A stretch of DNA of 64,000 nucleotides from Sphingopyxis macrogoltabida (GTDB taxonomy: Bacteria > Pseudomonadota > Alphaproteobacteria > Sphingomonadales > Sphingomonadaceae), in assembly GCF_001314325.1 (NCBI RefSeq), contig NZ_CP009429.1, forward strand, positions 3,658,501-3,722,500, in the 5' to 3' direction. This document shows positions 36,930 through 46,087 of this stretch, piece after piece (the first letter of the stretch is position 1; each line of letters starts with the position of its first letter). The notes beneath the pieces were generated by a model, which saw only the letters and a program-made list of their open reading frames with translations, ran no database searches and was not told the DNA's origin. The position numbers and the translations under genes are program-made.

Positions 36930-36943
36930 CGGACAAGTGTCCG
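36930..36943. promoter_or_regulatory. Perfect 14-bp palindrome, candidate TetR operator 1
   Basis: CGGACAAGTGTCCG has 6-bp arms with an AG centre. It lies in the divergent promoter region between the TetR gene and the amine dehydrogenase operon. Confidence 0.5.
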
Positions 36944-36956
36944 ACTTTACTCACTT

Positions 36957-36970
36957 GACTAAAGTTAGTC
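36957..36970. promoter_or_regulatory. Perfect 14-bp palindrome, candidate TetR operator 2
   Basis: GACTAAAGTTAGTC has 6-bp arms and the same AG centre as the palindrome at 36930. The centres are 27 bp apart. It overlaps the probable promoter area of the divergent amine operon. Confidence 0.55.
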
Positions 36971-37031
36971 GAACGCATAATTTTCAAATGCGGGCCACAA
37001 GAGCCCAGGGGATTGAATCAGGGAGGCCGGA

Positions 37032-38198
37032 ATGGCGCGCGTCGATCGAATGGCGGCTTTTGCCATGTTGCTGATGTCAGCCAGCGCGGCGGGCGCACAA
37101 AATTTTCCGCAGCCGCTGCCCGAAGAGCCGGTCCCGACCGTTTCCGAATTGCCCGAACGCTATCCCGATAGCTGGGTCTTCGTGCACGATTTGCACTTCA
37201 ACAGCCTGCCCGACGGGCGCGCCGCGATTGTCGATGTCGCCGCCGCAAACCACAATCTGCGCGGCCAGATTCCCGTCGCGCAGTTCGGCAACATCCTGCC
37301 GTCGACGACGCGCGGCGAAATCTATGTCGGCGAAACCTTCTATTCGCGGCTGACCCGCGGCGAACGCACCGACGTCATCACCATCTGGGATACGAAGACG
37401 CTGGCTCCGAAGGACGAGATCGTCCTGCCCGGCGGCAAACGCGGCCTGTTCGTGACGCTGCGCAACAGCCTACAACTGACCAACGACGAAAAATGGGCGC
37501 TGGTCTTCAACTTCACTCCCGGCTCGTCGGTGACCGTCGTCGATCTGGACGGCCGCAAGATTTTGTCGGACATCGACCTGCCGGGCTGTTCGCTCGTCTA
37601 CCCGACCGGCCCGCGCGGCTTCACCTCGCTGTGCGCCGACGGCACGATGACCAGCATCGCGCTCGACGCCGCCGGCAAGGCCGGACCGGCGGTCACCAGC
37701 GAGGCGTTCAACGATATCGACGACGACCCGCTGTTCATGACCCCGGCGATGGTCGGACGCACCGGCTGGTTCGTCAGCTTCAAGGGCAATTTGCGCGCGA
37801 TCGATTTTGCGGGAGCAGCAGCGAAAGACCTCGGCAGTTTCGCGATCCCGCCGCAGGCGGGCGGCGAACCCGAATGGCGGCCTGCCGGCTGGCAGGTCAT
37901 ATCGGCCGACCGCGCCGGGCTGCTCTACGTGCTGATGAACCCCAAAGGGGTCGAAGGATCGCACAAGGATGGCGGCACCGAGGCGTGGGTCATCGACCCG
38001 CAGGCAAAGACGCTGGTCCGCCGCATCGCGCTCAAGAACCACAGCCTGTCGATCGAGGCGACGCAACAGCAACAGCCATTGCTCGTCGCCTCGCGCCCCG
38101 ACGGATCGCTCGACGTCTATGACGCGGCGAGCGGCGCGTTCGTCCGGACGGTCGCCAGCGTCGTCCACGATCCCATGACGATGACGGCCGCACGCTGA
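37032..38198 (+). CDS. mauB: Amine dehydrogenase heavy (beta-propeller) subunit
   Basis: A 388-residue periplasmic protein with a signal peptide (cleavage near AGAQ). It belongs to the methylamine/aromatic amine dehydrogenase heavy-chain family: PDSWVFVHDLHFNSLPDGR, MVGRTGWFVSFKGN and GTEAWVIDPQAKT are family-like propeller blades. The heavy chain holds the TTQ-bearing light chain encoded downstream. Sequence alone does not separate methylamine (mau) from aromatic amine (aau) types. The gene order (B-E-D-A then a cytochrome) and the downstream aldehyde dehydrogenase and acyl-CoA synthetases favour an aralkyl or larger amine. The ribosome-binding site GGGAGG precedes the ATG. Confidence 0.9.
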   Translation: MARVDRMAAFAMLLMSASAAGAQNFPQPLPEEPVPTVSELPERYPDSWVFVHDLHFNSLPDGRAAIVDVAAANHNLRGQIPVAQFGNILPSTTRGEIYVGETFYSRLTRGERTDVITIWDTKTLAPKDEIVLPGGKRGLFVTLRNSLQLTNDEKWALVFNFTPGSSVTVVDLDGRKILSDIDLPGCSLVYPTGPRGFTSLCADGTMTSIALDAAGKAGPAVTSEAFNDIDDDPLFMTPAMVGRTGWFVSFKGNLRAIDFAGAAAKDLGSFAIPPQAGGEPEWRPAGWQVISADRAGLLYVLMNPKGVEGSHKDGGTEAWVIDPQAKTLVRRIALKNHSLSIEATQQQQPLLVASRPDGSLDVYDAASGAFVRTVASVVHDPMTMTAAR

Positions 38199-38716
38199 TG
38201 GGTGCGATCGCGTCCGTCGCGGCGTTGTTCCTGGCGGCGGTCCTCGGGGCGTCGGCGGTGCACAAGATCGTCGATCGGGGCCGGCTTGCGCAAGCGACCT
38301 CGGGCCTCCTGCGACTGCCGCAGGTTGTCGCAATGCCGGTGACGATGGCGGCCGCAGCGACCGAGACGGCCGCGGCGCTGGCCCTGCTTTTCCCGGCTTC
38401 GCGGCCCGTCGGCGCCTTGCTCGCCGCGCTGCTGTGGTCCCTCTATGCCGCCGCACTATTTGCGGCGCGGCGGCGCGGCGACGCCGCGATCGACTGCGGG
38501 TGCGATTTCGGCAAGCCGCGGCGCGGGATCGGCCTCTTCGTCATCGGCCGCGCGATCGCGCTCGCCGCCGGCGCGCTTGTCCTCCTCATCTCTCCCGCAG
38601 AGGGCGGCGGCTTCGACATCCAGTCGATCCTCGCCGCCCTCGCCTTTGTCGCGCTGCTCTTCGCAGCCGGCGAAATCGCCCATCTTCCCGCCACCAGCCG
38701 GAGTGCTGCCCGATGA
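38198..38716 (+). CDS. mauE: Amine dehydrogenase maturation protein MauE
   Basis: A polytopic membrane protein of the MauE/DoxX-like family (172 aa, four hydrophobic segments) with a Cys pair in DCGCDFG facing one side of the membrane. MauE is needed with MauD for correct disulfide formation in, and stability of, the light chain. The start overlaps the mauB stop by one base (TGATG) and the stop overlaps mauD by ATGA. Confidence 0.88.
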   Translation: MGAIASVAALFLAAVLGASAVHKIVDRGRLAQATSGLLRLPQVVAMPVTMAAAATETAAALALLFPASRPVGALLAALLWSLYAAALFAARRRGDAAIDCGCDFGKPRRGIGLFVIGRAIALAAGALVLLISPAEGGGFDIQSILAALAFVALLFAAGEIAHLPATSRSAAR

Positions 38717-39303
38717 CCGGATTCTTCCTTGCTTCGCAAATCCTGCTGTGGATCGCCGTCGGGGTCCTCGGCGTCCTCGTCGCGGCGCTCGCGCGGCAGG
38801 TCGGGGTGCTGCACGAGCGCATCGCGCCGGCGGGTGCGCTGACGCTGCACCAGAAGGTCAATGTCGGCGACAAGGCGCCTGAAATGACGCTCGAAACCCT
38901 GGACGGACGTCAGGTCGCGATCGGCGGCAAGCGCCGCCGCCATGGCCAGCTCATCTTCTTCCTCTCGCCCGACTGCCCGGTGTGCAAGACGCTCTTGCCC
39001 GTCGTCCGTTCGGCAAGCGGCGCCGAGCGCGGCTGGCTCGATGTGGTGCTCGCCAGCGATGGGGACGCCGCGGCCCATCGCCGGCTGGCGATGGCCGAGG
39101 GGCTGACGGGCTTCGACTATGTGCTGTCCGAGGAGCTCGGCCGGTCGCTCGGCGTGTCGAAGCTCCCTTATGCCGTGCTGATCGACGAGGAGGGCAACAT
39201 CGCCTCGCTCGGCCTCGTCAACAACCGCGAGCATCTCGAAAGCCTGTTCGAAGCCAAGGAACGCCGCGTCGCGTCGATCCAGGAATATCTCGCGCGCGGT
39301 TGA
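38713..39303 (+). CDS. mauD: Amine dehydrogenase maturation thioredoxin-like protein MauD
   Basis: An N-terminal membrane anchor (LASQILLWIAVGVLGVLVAA) is followed by a periplasmic thioredoxin fold with CPVC (Cys88, Cys91) and the cis-Pro loop VSKLPYAVLID. The length is 196 aa. MauD is a probable disulfide isomerase for the many disulfides of the light chain. It is translationally coupled to mauE. Confidence 0.92.
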   Translation: MTGFFLASQILLWIAVGVLGVLVAALARQVGVLHERIAPAGALTLHQKVNVGDKAPEMTLETLDGRQVAIGGKRRRHGQLIFFLSPDCPVCKTLLPVVRSASGAERGWLDVVLASDGDAAAHRRLAMAEGLTGFDYVLSEELGRSLGVSKLPYAVLIDEEGNIASLGLVNNREHLESLFEAKERRVASIQEYLARG

Positions 39304-39334
39304 TCGCGCACGCCGCGACAAGAAGGGAACGAAT

Positions 39335-39895
39335 ATGTCGGGACTGGACAAATTTTCCGAAAAAATGACCCGCCGGGTCGCCCGCGCGACGTCGCGGCGC
39401 AGCCTGCTGACGCTGATCGGCGGCGCAATCACGGGGGCAGCGGTCATCCCTGTCTTGCCGGTATCGCGGGCGCAGGCACAGGGGCACGGCCATAGCGGCG
39501 GCGGCGATCCCGTCGCGCCGCAAACGACCGGCAATCCGCAGGACCCCGGCGACCAGACCCAGTGCGATTACTGGCGGTATTGCGCGATCGACGGTTTTCT
39601 GTGCAGTTGCTGCGGCGGCACCGCGAGCAGTTGCCCGCCGGGCACCGAAATGTCGCCGATCACGTGGATCGGCACCTGCCAGAACCCCGCCGACAACCGC
39701 GCCTATATCATCAGCTATAACGACTGCTGCGGCAAATCCTCATGCGGGCGCTGCCTTTGCAACCGCAACGAACGCGACCGGCCGATGGTCCGCCCGCAGG
39801 CGAACAACGACATCAACTGGTGTCTCGGCACGTCGAGCGCGATTTACAATTGCTCGACCGCCGTCATCCTCGGCGTCGCGCTGGAGCAGCAGTGA
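39335..39895 (+). CDS. mauA: TTQ amine dehydrogenase light chain
   Basis: This catalytic subunit carries tryptophan tryptophylquinone. A twin-arginine leader (SRRSLLTLIG) matches the Tat export of light chains. The two Trp that form TTQ are present: Trp80 in CDYWRYC and Trp162 in NDINWCLG. Fourteen Cys lie in the mature part, in the family pattern (CSCCGGT, DCCGKSSCGRCLC). The length is 186 aa, with site AGAAGGGA before the ATG. TTQ needs post-translational oxidation, normally by MauG; no mauG is in the window. Confidence 0.94.
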   Translation: MSGLDKFSEKMTRRVARATSRRSLLTLIGGAITGAAVIPVLPVSRAQAQGHGHSGGGDPVAPQTTGNPQDPGDQTQCDYWRYCAIDGFLCSCCGGTASSCPPGTEMSPITWIGTCQNPADNRAYIISYNDCCGKSSCGRCLCNRNERDRPMVRPQANNDINWCLGTSSAIYNCSTAVILGVALEQQ

Positions 39896-40338
39896 TGACG
39901 CGGTGGGCGATCCTCTTCGCGCTGGCCGGGCTGACGGCCGCCGGACCGGCGACCGCCGCCGACGACGGCGCGACGATCTACAAGCGCTGCGCCGCGTGTC
40001 ATCTGGCGAACGGCGCCGGGGTTCCCGGTGCCTTCCCGCCGCTGAAGAGCGATGTCCGGGCGCTGGCCGGAAGCGCCGCCGGACGCCGTTATCTCGCGCT
40101 CGTCGTGATCCGCGGCGTGTCGGGACCGATCACGGTCGAAGGCAAGGCTTATCGCGGGATGATGCCCGCGCAGGCCGGGCTGAACGATGCGCAGATCGCG
40201 GCGGTGCTCAACCATGTCGTCCGCGGCGGATCGGCAAAGGCTTTCACGGCGCGCGAGATCGCGGGATACCGCGCGGGCAGCGCCGCGCTCAATTCCGCCG
40301 CCGTCGGGCGCCTTCAACCGAGCGTCGCCGGCAAATGA
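39895..40338 (+). CDS. Periplasmic c-type cytochrome (monoheme)
   Basis: A signal peptide (cleavage after TATAA) is followed by a heme-binding CAACH (residues 32-36) and a class I cytochrome c fold with a likely distal Met (YRGMMPAQAG). The length is 147 aa. The start overlaps the mauA stop (TGATG), so it is probably the electron acceptor of the amine dehydrogenase, taking the place of amicyanin or azurin. The aau cluster of Alcaligenes also carries a small cytochrome c gene after aauA. Confidence 0.88.
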   Translation: MTRWAILFALAGLTAAGPATAADDGATIYKRCAACHLANGAGVPGAFPPLKSDVRALAGSAAGRRYLALVVIRGVSGPITVEGKAYRGMMPAQAGLNDAQIAAVLNHVVRGGSAKAFTAREIAGYRAGSAALNSAAVGRLQPSVAGK

Positions 40339-40811
40339 AATGGCTGGCCGCCCCCGCGCTGATCCTGGCGACCGGGGCGGCGGTGGCGGCACCCGTTTCG
40401 GGCAGCCCGCCTTCCGGCAACGCCGCAGCAATGCCGGGCGTCGCCAATCCGGCGCGCGCGCGGCAGAACTGGATCCTGACCTGTCAGGGCTGTCACCGCG
40501 CCGACGCGACCGGAACGCCCCAGACGACCCCGACGATGGCGGGGTTCGTCGCGCAGTTCCTGCAGGTGCCCGGCGGGCGCGAATATCTGGCGCAGGTACC
40601 GGGCGTCGCGACCGCGGCGCTGTCCGACGACGCGCTGGCCGAAGTGCTGAACTGGTCGCTCCTGCGCTTCGATCCCGCGCATGTTCCCGGTGATTTCACA
40701 CCCTACACACCCGCCGAGGTGGGGCGGCTGCGGCTGAAGCCGCTGCGAACCGAAGCGGCGGCGGTGCGGGCGGGCATGGTCGCCCGCTTCGCCCCCGCCG
40801 GAAAGCCATAG
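40335..40811 (+). CDS. Periplasmic c-type cytochrome (monoheme), second of pair
   Basis: This 158-residue exported protein has one heme motif CQGCH (residues 50-54) after a signal peptide ending in AVAAP. The distal ligand may be Met in TPTMAG. The start overlaps the previous cytochrome by ATGA. It probably passes electrons on from the first cytochrome, or takes part in TTQ maturation; sequence cannot decide. Confidence 0.83.
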   Translation: MKWLAAPALILATGAAVAAPVSGSPPSGNAAAMPGVANPARARQNWILTCQGCHRADATGTPQTTPTMAGFVAQFLQVPGGREYLAQVPGVATAALSDDALAEVLNWSLLRFDPAHVPGDFTPYTPAEVGRLRLKPLRTEAAAVRAGMVARFAPAGKP

Positions 40812-40840
40812 AAACAAGAATAGACAGGGGAGAATTTTCG

Positions 40841-43060
40841 ATGACTAAGCTGATGATGCGCGACGCCACGCGTCCGCTACTGGCCTTGCTCATGGCGGGG
40901 GTTTCCGCGCCGGCGTTGGCGCAGGAGGCCGCGACCGAAGTCGCGGTGGCCGAAACCACGGACGGCACCGACATCGTCGTGACCGCGCAGAAGCGGTCCG
41001 AGCGTCTGCAGGACGTGCCGATCGCGGTCAGCGCGCTCGGCGGTGACTCGCTCGAAAAACAGCGGGTGACGCAGGCCGACGAACTCGCGGGCAAGATCGT
41101 CAACCTCCAGCTCACCTCGACCGTCGGCGACAACACGCCGATCTTCGCGCTGCGCGGCGTGTCGATGTCGGACTACAGCCTCAATCAGGCGAGCCCTGTC
41201 GCGACCTATTATGACGAAGTCTACAAGGGCAATTTCGCTTTTCTGGGCGTCGCCATGTACGACCTCGAACGCGTCGAGGTGCTGCGCGGGCCGCAGGGCA
41301 CGCTTTACGGCAAGAACACCACCGGCGGCGCGGTCAACCTGATCAGCCGCACCCCGGTGCTCGGCGATACCGAGGGCTATCTCAACCTCGGCTACGGCAA
41401 CTACAACCGCTACGAAGCCAATGGCGCGATCAGCGTTCCGCTCGGCGAGACATTGGCGGCGCGCGTCGCCTTCACTTTCGCGCGCGCCGACGGCTGGTTC
41501 AAGAACCAGCTTCCCGGCGAACCCGACCTTGCCAGCGTCCGCGAATATGGCGTGCGCGGCAGCCTGCTTTTCGAACCGAGCGATAGCGCCCGCTTCGTCC
41601 TCCGCGCCTCGACGAGCTACCAGAACCCGCGCAACTATGGCATCTATGCCCAGCCCGAAGCGGTGAACCGGCCGGGGCTCGGGCGGCGCGAGATCGAAGC
41701 GAACGTCACCGATCGCCGCCGCGCCCGCACCTGGTCGGTATCGCTGACCGGCACCGTCGACCTCTCCGACGCGCTCGCGATCACCAGCGTCACTTCGTGG
41801 GACAAGGGACGGCTCAGCTTCTACGAAGATACCGACGGCACCGCGAGCGAGCTGCTCGAAATCCCCTATGCCGACCGGGCGACGCAATTCGCGCAGGACC
41901 TTCGCCTCACCAGCGATTTCGGCGGGCCGTTCAACTTCATCCTCGGCGCCTATTTCAACCGCGAGAAGGTCTATAACCAGACGACGTTCGAGATCGGCAA
42001 GGACATCGATTCCGACGGCCTGCCCGGCGTCACCGACAATGATTGCGCGGTCGGCTTTCCGCTCGGCTGCCTGTTCCGCAACAGCTTCGACCAGCTCAAG
42101 AAAAGCTATGCGCTCTATTCGGACATGAGCTTCGAGGTCACCGACCAGCTCACCCTGCGCGGCGGTATCCGCTTCACGCACGACAAGGGGGTGCAAAGCA
42201 ATTTCGAAGCCAATGCCTTCGGCCCCAACGAAGTGCTGGTGATGAACCTGATCCCGCCGTCGCGGCTCGATTACAGCACCGAAAACCTGTCGGGGAAGAT
42301 CGGCGCCGATTACAAGATCAACCCCGACGTCATGGTCTATGGCAACTACAGCCGCGGCTATCGCGCGCCGAGCTTCAACGCGCAGGCCTTTTTCGATCCG
42401 TCCGAACTGTCGGTCGCCAAGGCCGAAAAGATCGATGCGTTCGAGCTGGGGCTGAAGAGCCAGTTCGCCGACCGCCGCGTCACGCTCAACATGGCGGCGT
42501 TCCGCTACACCTACAGCAACCAGCAGTTCATCAACGTCGATCCGGCAACCGCAGCGCAGACGCTGCTGAACATTCCGCGGTCACAGATATTGGGGGGCGA
42601 GGCCGAGCTGACGGTGCGCGCCACCGACATGGTCACGCTGCGCGCCGGGGTCGGCATTCTCGACACCAAGATCAAGCGGGGCACCGTCAGCGGGGTCGAT
42701 GTCAGCGGCAACAATCTGTCGAACGCACCGAAGCTGACCTTCACCGGCGGCGTCGATGCGACGGTGATCGACGGCGGCAGCGGCAAGCTCAGCCTGCACG
42801 GCGACCTCAACTATTCGTCGAGCCAATATTTCGAAGTGCTCAACATCCCCCGCCTACGCCAGAAAAGCTATGTGCTGCTTTCGGGCCACATCGATTGGGA
42901 GTCGGCCGACGGGCGCTGGACAGCGTCGGTGTGGGGCAAGAACCTGACCAACAAATTCTATTTCACCTCGCGCGTCGACCTGCTCGCGGGCTTCGGCTTC
43001 GACTATAATCATGTCGGAACGCCGCGAACCTATGGCGTGACCGTTGGCACGAAATTCTGA
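40841..43060 (+). CDS. TonB-dependent receptor
   Basis: A signal peptide (ending PALAQ) and a TonB box (DIVVTAQKR) precede the plug domain (DVPIAVSALGGDSLEKQ, VEVLRGPQGTLYGKNTTGGAVNLI). A ~590-residue barrel ends in an aromatic residue (VGTKF). The length is 739 aa. It is embedded in the amine operon 29 bp after the cytochromes and 13 bp before the aldehyde dehydrogenase. It probably imports the amine-containing substrate, or a larger conjugate of it. Confidence 0.93.
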   Translation: MTKLMMRDATRPLLALLMAGVSAPALAQEAATEVAVAETTDGTDIVVTAQKRSERLQDVPIAVSALGGDSLEKQRVTQADELAGKIVNLQLTSTVGDNTPIFALRGVSMSDYSLNQASPVATYYDEVYKGNFAFLGVAMYDLERVEVLRGPQGTLYGKNTTGGAVNLISRTPVLGDTEGYLNLGYGNYNRYEANGAISVPLGETLAARVAFTFARADGWFKNQLPGEPDLASVREYGVRGSLLFEPSDSARFVLRASTSYQNPRNYGIYAQPEAVNRPGLGRREIEANVTDRRRARTWSVSLTGTVDLSDALAITSVTSWDKGRLSFYEDTDGTASELLEIPYADRATQFAQDLRLTSDFGGPFNFILGAYFNREKVYNQTTFEIGKDIDSDGLPGVTDNDCAVGFPLGCLFRNSFDQLKKSYALYSDMSFEVTDQLTLRGGIRFTHDKGVQSNFEANAFGPNEVLVMNLIPPSRLDYSTENLSGKIGADYKINPDVMVYGNYSRGYRAPSFNAQAFFDPSELSVAKAEKIDAFELGLKSQFADRRVTLNMAAFRYTYSNQQFINVDPATAAQTLLNIPRSQILGGEAELTVRATDMVTLRAGVGILDTKIKRGTVSGVDVSGNNLSNAPKLTFTGGVDATVIDGGSGKLSLHGDLNYSSSQYFEVLNIPRLRQKSYVLLSGHIDWESADGRWTASVWGKNLTNKFYFTSRVDLLAGFGFDYNHVGTPRTYGVTVGTKF

Positions 43061-43073
43061 CCGGAGAGAATGG

Positions 43074-44483
43074 ATGTCTGATTACAAGATGCTGATCGGC
43101 GGCGAGCTCGTCGAAGGCGACCACGCGATGGACGTCATCAACCCCGCGACCGAGGAGATATTCGCGACCGTCGCCCGCGCCTCCGAGCGGCAGGCCGACG
43201 AAGCGATCGAGGCGGCGGCAACCGCCTTCCCCGGATGGACCGAGGTGCCGCTGGCCGAGCGGCAGGCGAAGGTCAGCCAGCTCGCCGACGCGATTGTCGC
43301 CAACGCCGACAGGCTGGCGCGTGCGCTGACGCAGGAACAGGGCAAGCCGCTTGCCGAAGCGCAGGGCGAGATCGCGTGGGCGGAGGGCTATTTGCGCCAC
43401 TATGCGACGCTCCAGATCGCCGAACGGACGATCCAGGACGATGCCGACGGACTGATCCGCGTCCGCCGCAAGCCGCTCGGGGTCGTCGCGGGAATCATCG
43501 CGTGGAACTTCCCGCTGCTCGTCGCCTGCTGGAAGATCGGCCCGGCGGTGATCGCGGGCAATAGCATCGTCCTCAAGCCCGCCCCGACGACGCCGGTCAC
43601 CGCGCTGATGCTCGGCGAGCTCTGCCGCGACATCTTCCCGGCCGGGGTTGTGAACATCATCACCGACGCCAACGACCTCGGCGGTTACCTCACCGCCGAT
43701 CCGCGCATCGCCAAGGTCGGCTTCACCGGATCGACCGCGACGGGCAAGAAGATCATGGCAAGCGCCGCCGACGGTCTCAAGCGGCTGACGCTCGAACTCG
43801 GCGGCAACGATCCCGGCATAGTGCTCGACGATGTCGATGTCCGCGCGACCGCGCAGGGCATCTTCAACGCCGCCTTTTTGAACTGCGGGCAGGTCTGCCT
43901 CGCGATCAAGCGCGCCTATGTTCACGACAGCATCTACGACGCGATGTGCGACGAACTCGCCCGCCTCGCCGAAGCCGCGGTGGTCGACGACGGGCTGGCG
44001 CAGGGCGCGCAGATCGGGCCGATCCAGAACAAGGCGCAATATGAGAAGGTGAAGGCCTTTCTCGAAAGCGCGCGCCGCGACGGCACCATCGTCGCGGGCG
44101 GCGAAGTCATCGACCGCGCCGGCTATTTCCTGCGCCCGACGATCGTCCGCGATGTCACCGACGGCGACGAGATCGTCGACGAGGAACAGTTCGGGCCGAT
44201 CCTGCCGGTGATCCGCTATTCGGACATCGACGACGTCGTCGCGCGCGCGAACGCATCGCCCTATGGACTAGGCGCTTCGGTCTGGTCGTCCGATGTCGAG
44301 CGCGGAATGTCGGTCGCCGACCGGATCGAAAGCGGATCGGTCTGGGTCAACCAGCATGTCGCGATCGGGCCGCACATCGCGATGGCGGGGGTCAAATCCT
44401 CCGGCCTCGGCGTCGAACAGTCCGAAGAAGGCCTCGCCGAATATACCCAGCTCTCCGTCATCAACGTGGCCCGTGGCGGATGA
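43074..44483 (+). CDS. NAD(P)-dependent aldehyde dehydrogenase
   Basis: The protein has the full ALDH signature: NAD-binding AWNFPLLV, GFTGSTATGKKIM, the catalytic base Glu241 in LELGGNDPG and the nucleophile Cys275 in NCGQVCLA. The length is 469 aa from the ATG at 43074. It lies after the amine dehydrogenase and its cytochromes, so it most likely oxidises the aldehyde made by amine oxidation to the acid. It is coupled by ATGA to an acyl-CoA synthetase. Confidence 0.93.
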   Translation: MSDYKMLIGGELVEGDHAMDVINPATEEIFATVARASERQADEAIEAAATAFPGWTEVPLAERQAKVSQLADAIVANADRLARALTQEQGKPLAEAQGEIAWAEGYLRHYATLQIAERTIQDDADGLIRVRRKPLGVVAGIIAWNFPLLVACWKIGPAVIAGNSIVLKPAPTTPVTALMLGELCRDIFPAGVVNIITDANDLGGYLTADPRIAKVGFTGSTATGKKIMASAADGLKRLTLELGGNDPGIVLDDVDVRATAQGIFNAAFLNCGQVCLAIKRAYVHDSIYDAMCDELARLAEAAVVDDGLAQGAQIGPIQNKAQYEKVKAFLESARRDGTIVAGGEVIDRAGYFLRPTIVRDVTDGDEIVDEEQFGPILPVIRYSDIDDVVARANASPYGLGASVWSSDVERGMSVADRIESGSVWVNQHVAIGPHIAMAGVKSSGLGVEQSEEGLAEYTQLSVINVARGG

Positions 44484-46087
44484 GCGAAACCTTCGACTGG
44501 AATCCGCCAACGCATTATAATTTCGCGCGCGACGCGATCGACCGGCTGGCGAAGGAGCGGCCGGACGATCGCGCGATGCTGTGGACCGACGGATCGGGCG
44601 CGGTCGTGGACCGCAGTTTCTCGGAACTGTCGGACCATGCCGCGCGCGCCGCCGCTGTCCTCCGCGCCGCCGGGGTCCGGCGCGGCGATACCGTGCTGAT
44701 CCTGATGTCGCGCGAGATCGAATGGTGGGAGTTGATGCTCGCGTGCCTGCGGCTCGGCGCCATCGCATCGCCGGGCACGGTGCAGTTGACGCCCAAGGAC
44801 ATCGCCTATCGCTGCGCCGCAGCCGAGGCGCGCTGTATCGTCGCGGGCGTCGATGTTGCACCGCGGGTGGACGAAACGCCGGTCGATGCGGCAATCCCGC
44901 TGGTCCACATCGGCGGCCCCCGTCAGGGCTGGACCGACTATGGCGAAGCGAAGGCGGCGATCGAACCGCTCGCCGAGATCGCCGACACTGCCTTCGACGA
45001 TCCGGCGCTCTGCTATTTTACCAGCGGCACGACCGGCCAGCCGAAGATGACGATCCACGGTGCCGGCTATCCGCTCGCGCACGAGATCACCGGTCGCTTC
45101 TGGCTCGACCTCGGGCCCGGAGACCTCCACTGGAACATGTCCGATACCGGCTGGGCCAAGGCGGCATGGAGCAGCCTGTTCGCGCCCTGGCTGATGGGCG
45201 CCGCGATCTTCGTCAACCATGCGCCCGGGTTCGATCCGGCGGCCGCGATGGACCTGCTCGAGCGCCATCCGGTGACGACGCTGTGCGCGCCGCCGACCGC
45301 CTATCGCATGTTCGTGCGAGGCGATCTGGCAGGACGCAGCTTCGCGCACCTCCGCCACTGCGTCAGCGCCGGCGAACCGCTCAATCCCGAAGTGATCGAC
45401 CTCTGGAAGCAGGCGACCGGGCTAGATATCCACGACGGCTACGGCCAGACCGAAACCGTGCTGCTCTGCTGCAACCGTCCCGGCGCCGCGCGGCAAGGCG
45501 CGATGGGCCGCCCGACCCCGGGGATCGACTTGGCGGTGATCGGGCAAGATGGCGCCCTTCTCCCGCCCAACGAGGAAGGCGATATCGCGCTGCGTGTCGG
45601 TGAGGGCCGCCCGCCCGGCCTCTTTCTGGGCTATCGCGGCGATCCAGACCGCACCGCAAGCGTGTTTCGGGGCGGCTGGTACCTGACCGGCGACCGCGCG
45701 ACGGTCGATGCCGACGGCTATTTCTGGTTCGTCGGCCGCGCCGACGACGTCATTCTTTCTTCGGGTTACCGGATCGGGCCGTTCGAGGTCGAAAGCGTGC
45801 TCTTCGAGCATGAGGCGGTTGCCGAAAGCGCTGTCGTCGCCAGCCCCGACCCGACGCGCGGCGAGGTGGTGAAGGCCTTCATCGTCCTCGCCAAGGGTCA
45901 CCTCCCGTCGGACAAACTCGCGAAGGCGCTGCAAGACCATGTGAAAGCCGCCACGGCGCCCTATAAATATCCGCGCCGAATCGCGTTCGTCGCAAGCCTG
46001 CCCAAGACAGTCAGCGGCAAGATCCGGCGCAAGGAATTGCGGGATGCAGAGTTCAGGGATTGGGAGTTCAGGAAAGCAGATGCATGA
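44480..46087 (+). CDS. AMP-dependent acyl-CoA synthetase (medium-chain/benzoate-ligase type)
   Basis: This is an ANL-superfamily ligase of 535 residues. Motifs are the P-loop [12 protein letters not shown]5 DGYGQTE, A7/A8 [22 protein letters not shown] and the C-terminal catalytic Lys in SGKIRRKEL. It most resembles ACSM/benzoate-CoA-ligase-like enzymes that activate medium-chain or aryl acids. Its coupling to the aldehyde dehydrogenase suggests it activates the acid from amine oxidation. Confidence 0.88.
   Translation: MSETFDWNPPTHYNFARDAIDRLAKERPDDRAMLWTDGSGAVVDRSFSELSDHAARAAAVLRAAGVRRGDTVLILMSREIEWWELMLACLRLGAIASPGTVQLTPKDIAYRCAAAEARCIVAGVDVAPRVDETPVDAAIPLVHIGGPRQGWTDYGEAKAAIEPLAEIADTAFDDPALCYFTSGTTGQPKMTIHGAGYPLAHEITGRFWLDLGPGDLHWNMSDTGWAKAAWSSLFAPWLMGAAIFVNHAPGFDPAAAMDLLERHPVTTLCAPPTAYRMFVRGDLAGRSFAHLRHCVSAGEPLNPEVIDLWKQATGLDIHDGYGQTETVLLCCNRPGAARQGAMGRPTPGIDLAVIGQDGALLPPNEEGDIALRVGEGRPPGLFLGYRGDPDRTASVFRGGWYLTGDRATVDADGYFWFVGRADDVILSSGYRIGPFEVESVLFEHEAVAESAVVASPDPTRGEVVKAFIVLAKGHLPSDKLAKALQDHVKAATAPYKYPRRIAFVASLPKTVSGKIRRKELRDAEFRDWEFRKADA

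Noticed and set aside
39895..40811. The two cytochromes as a split MauG
   Set aside because: Each has one CxxCH and the size of an ordinary class I cytochrome c; none of the MauG/diheme peroxidase features could be seen, so electron transfer is the safer call.
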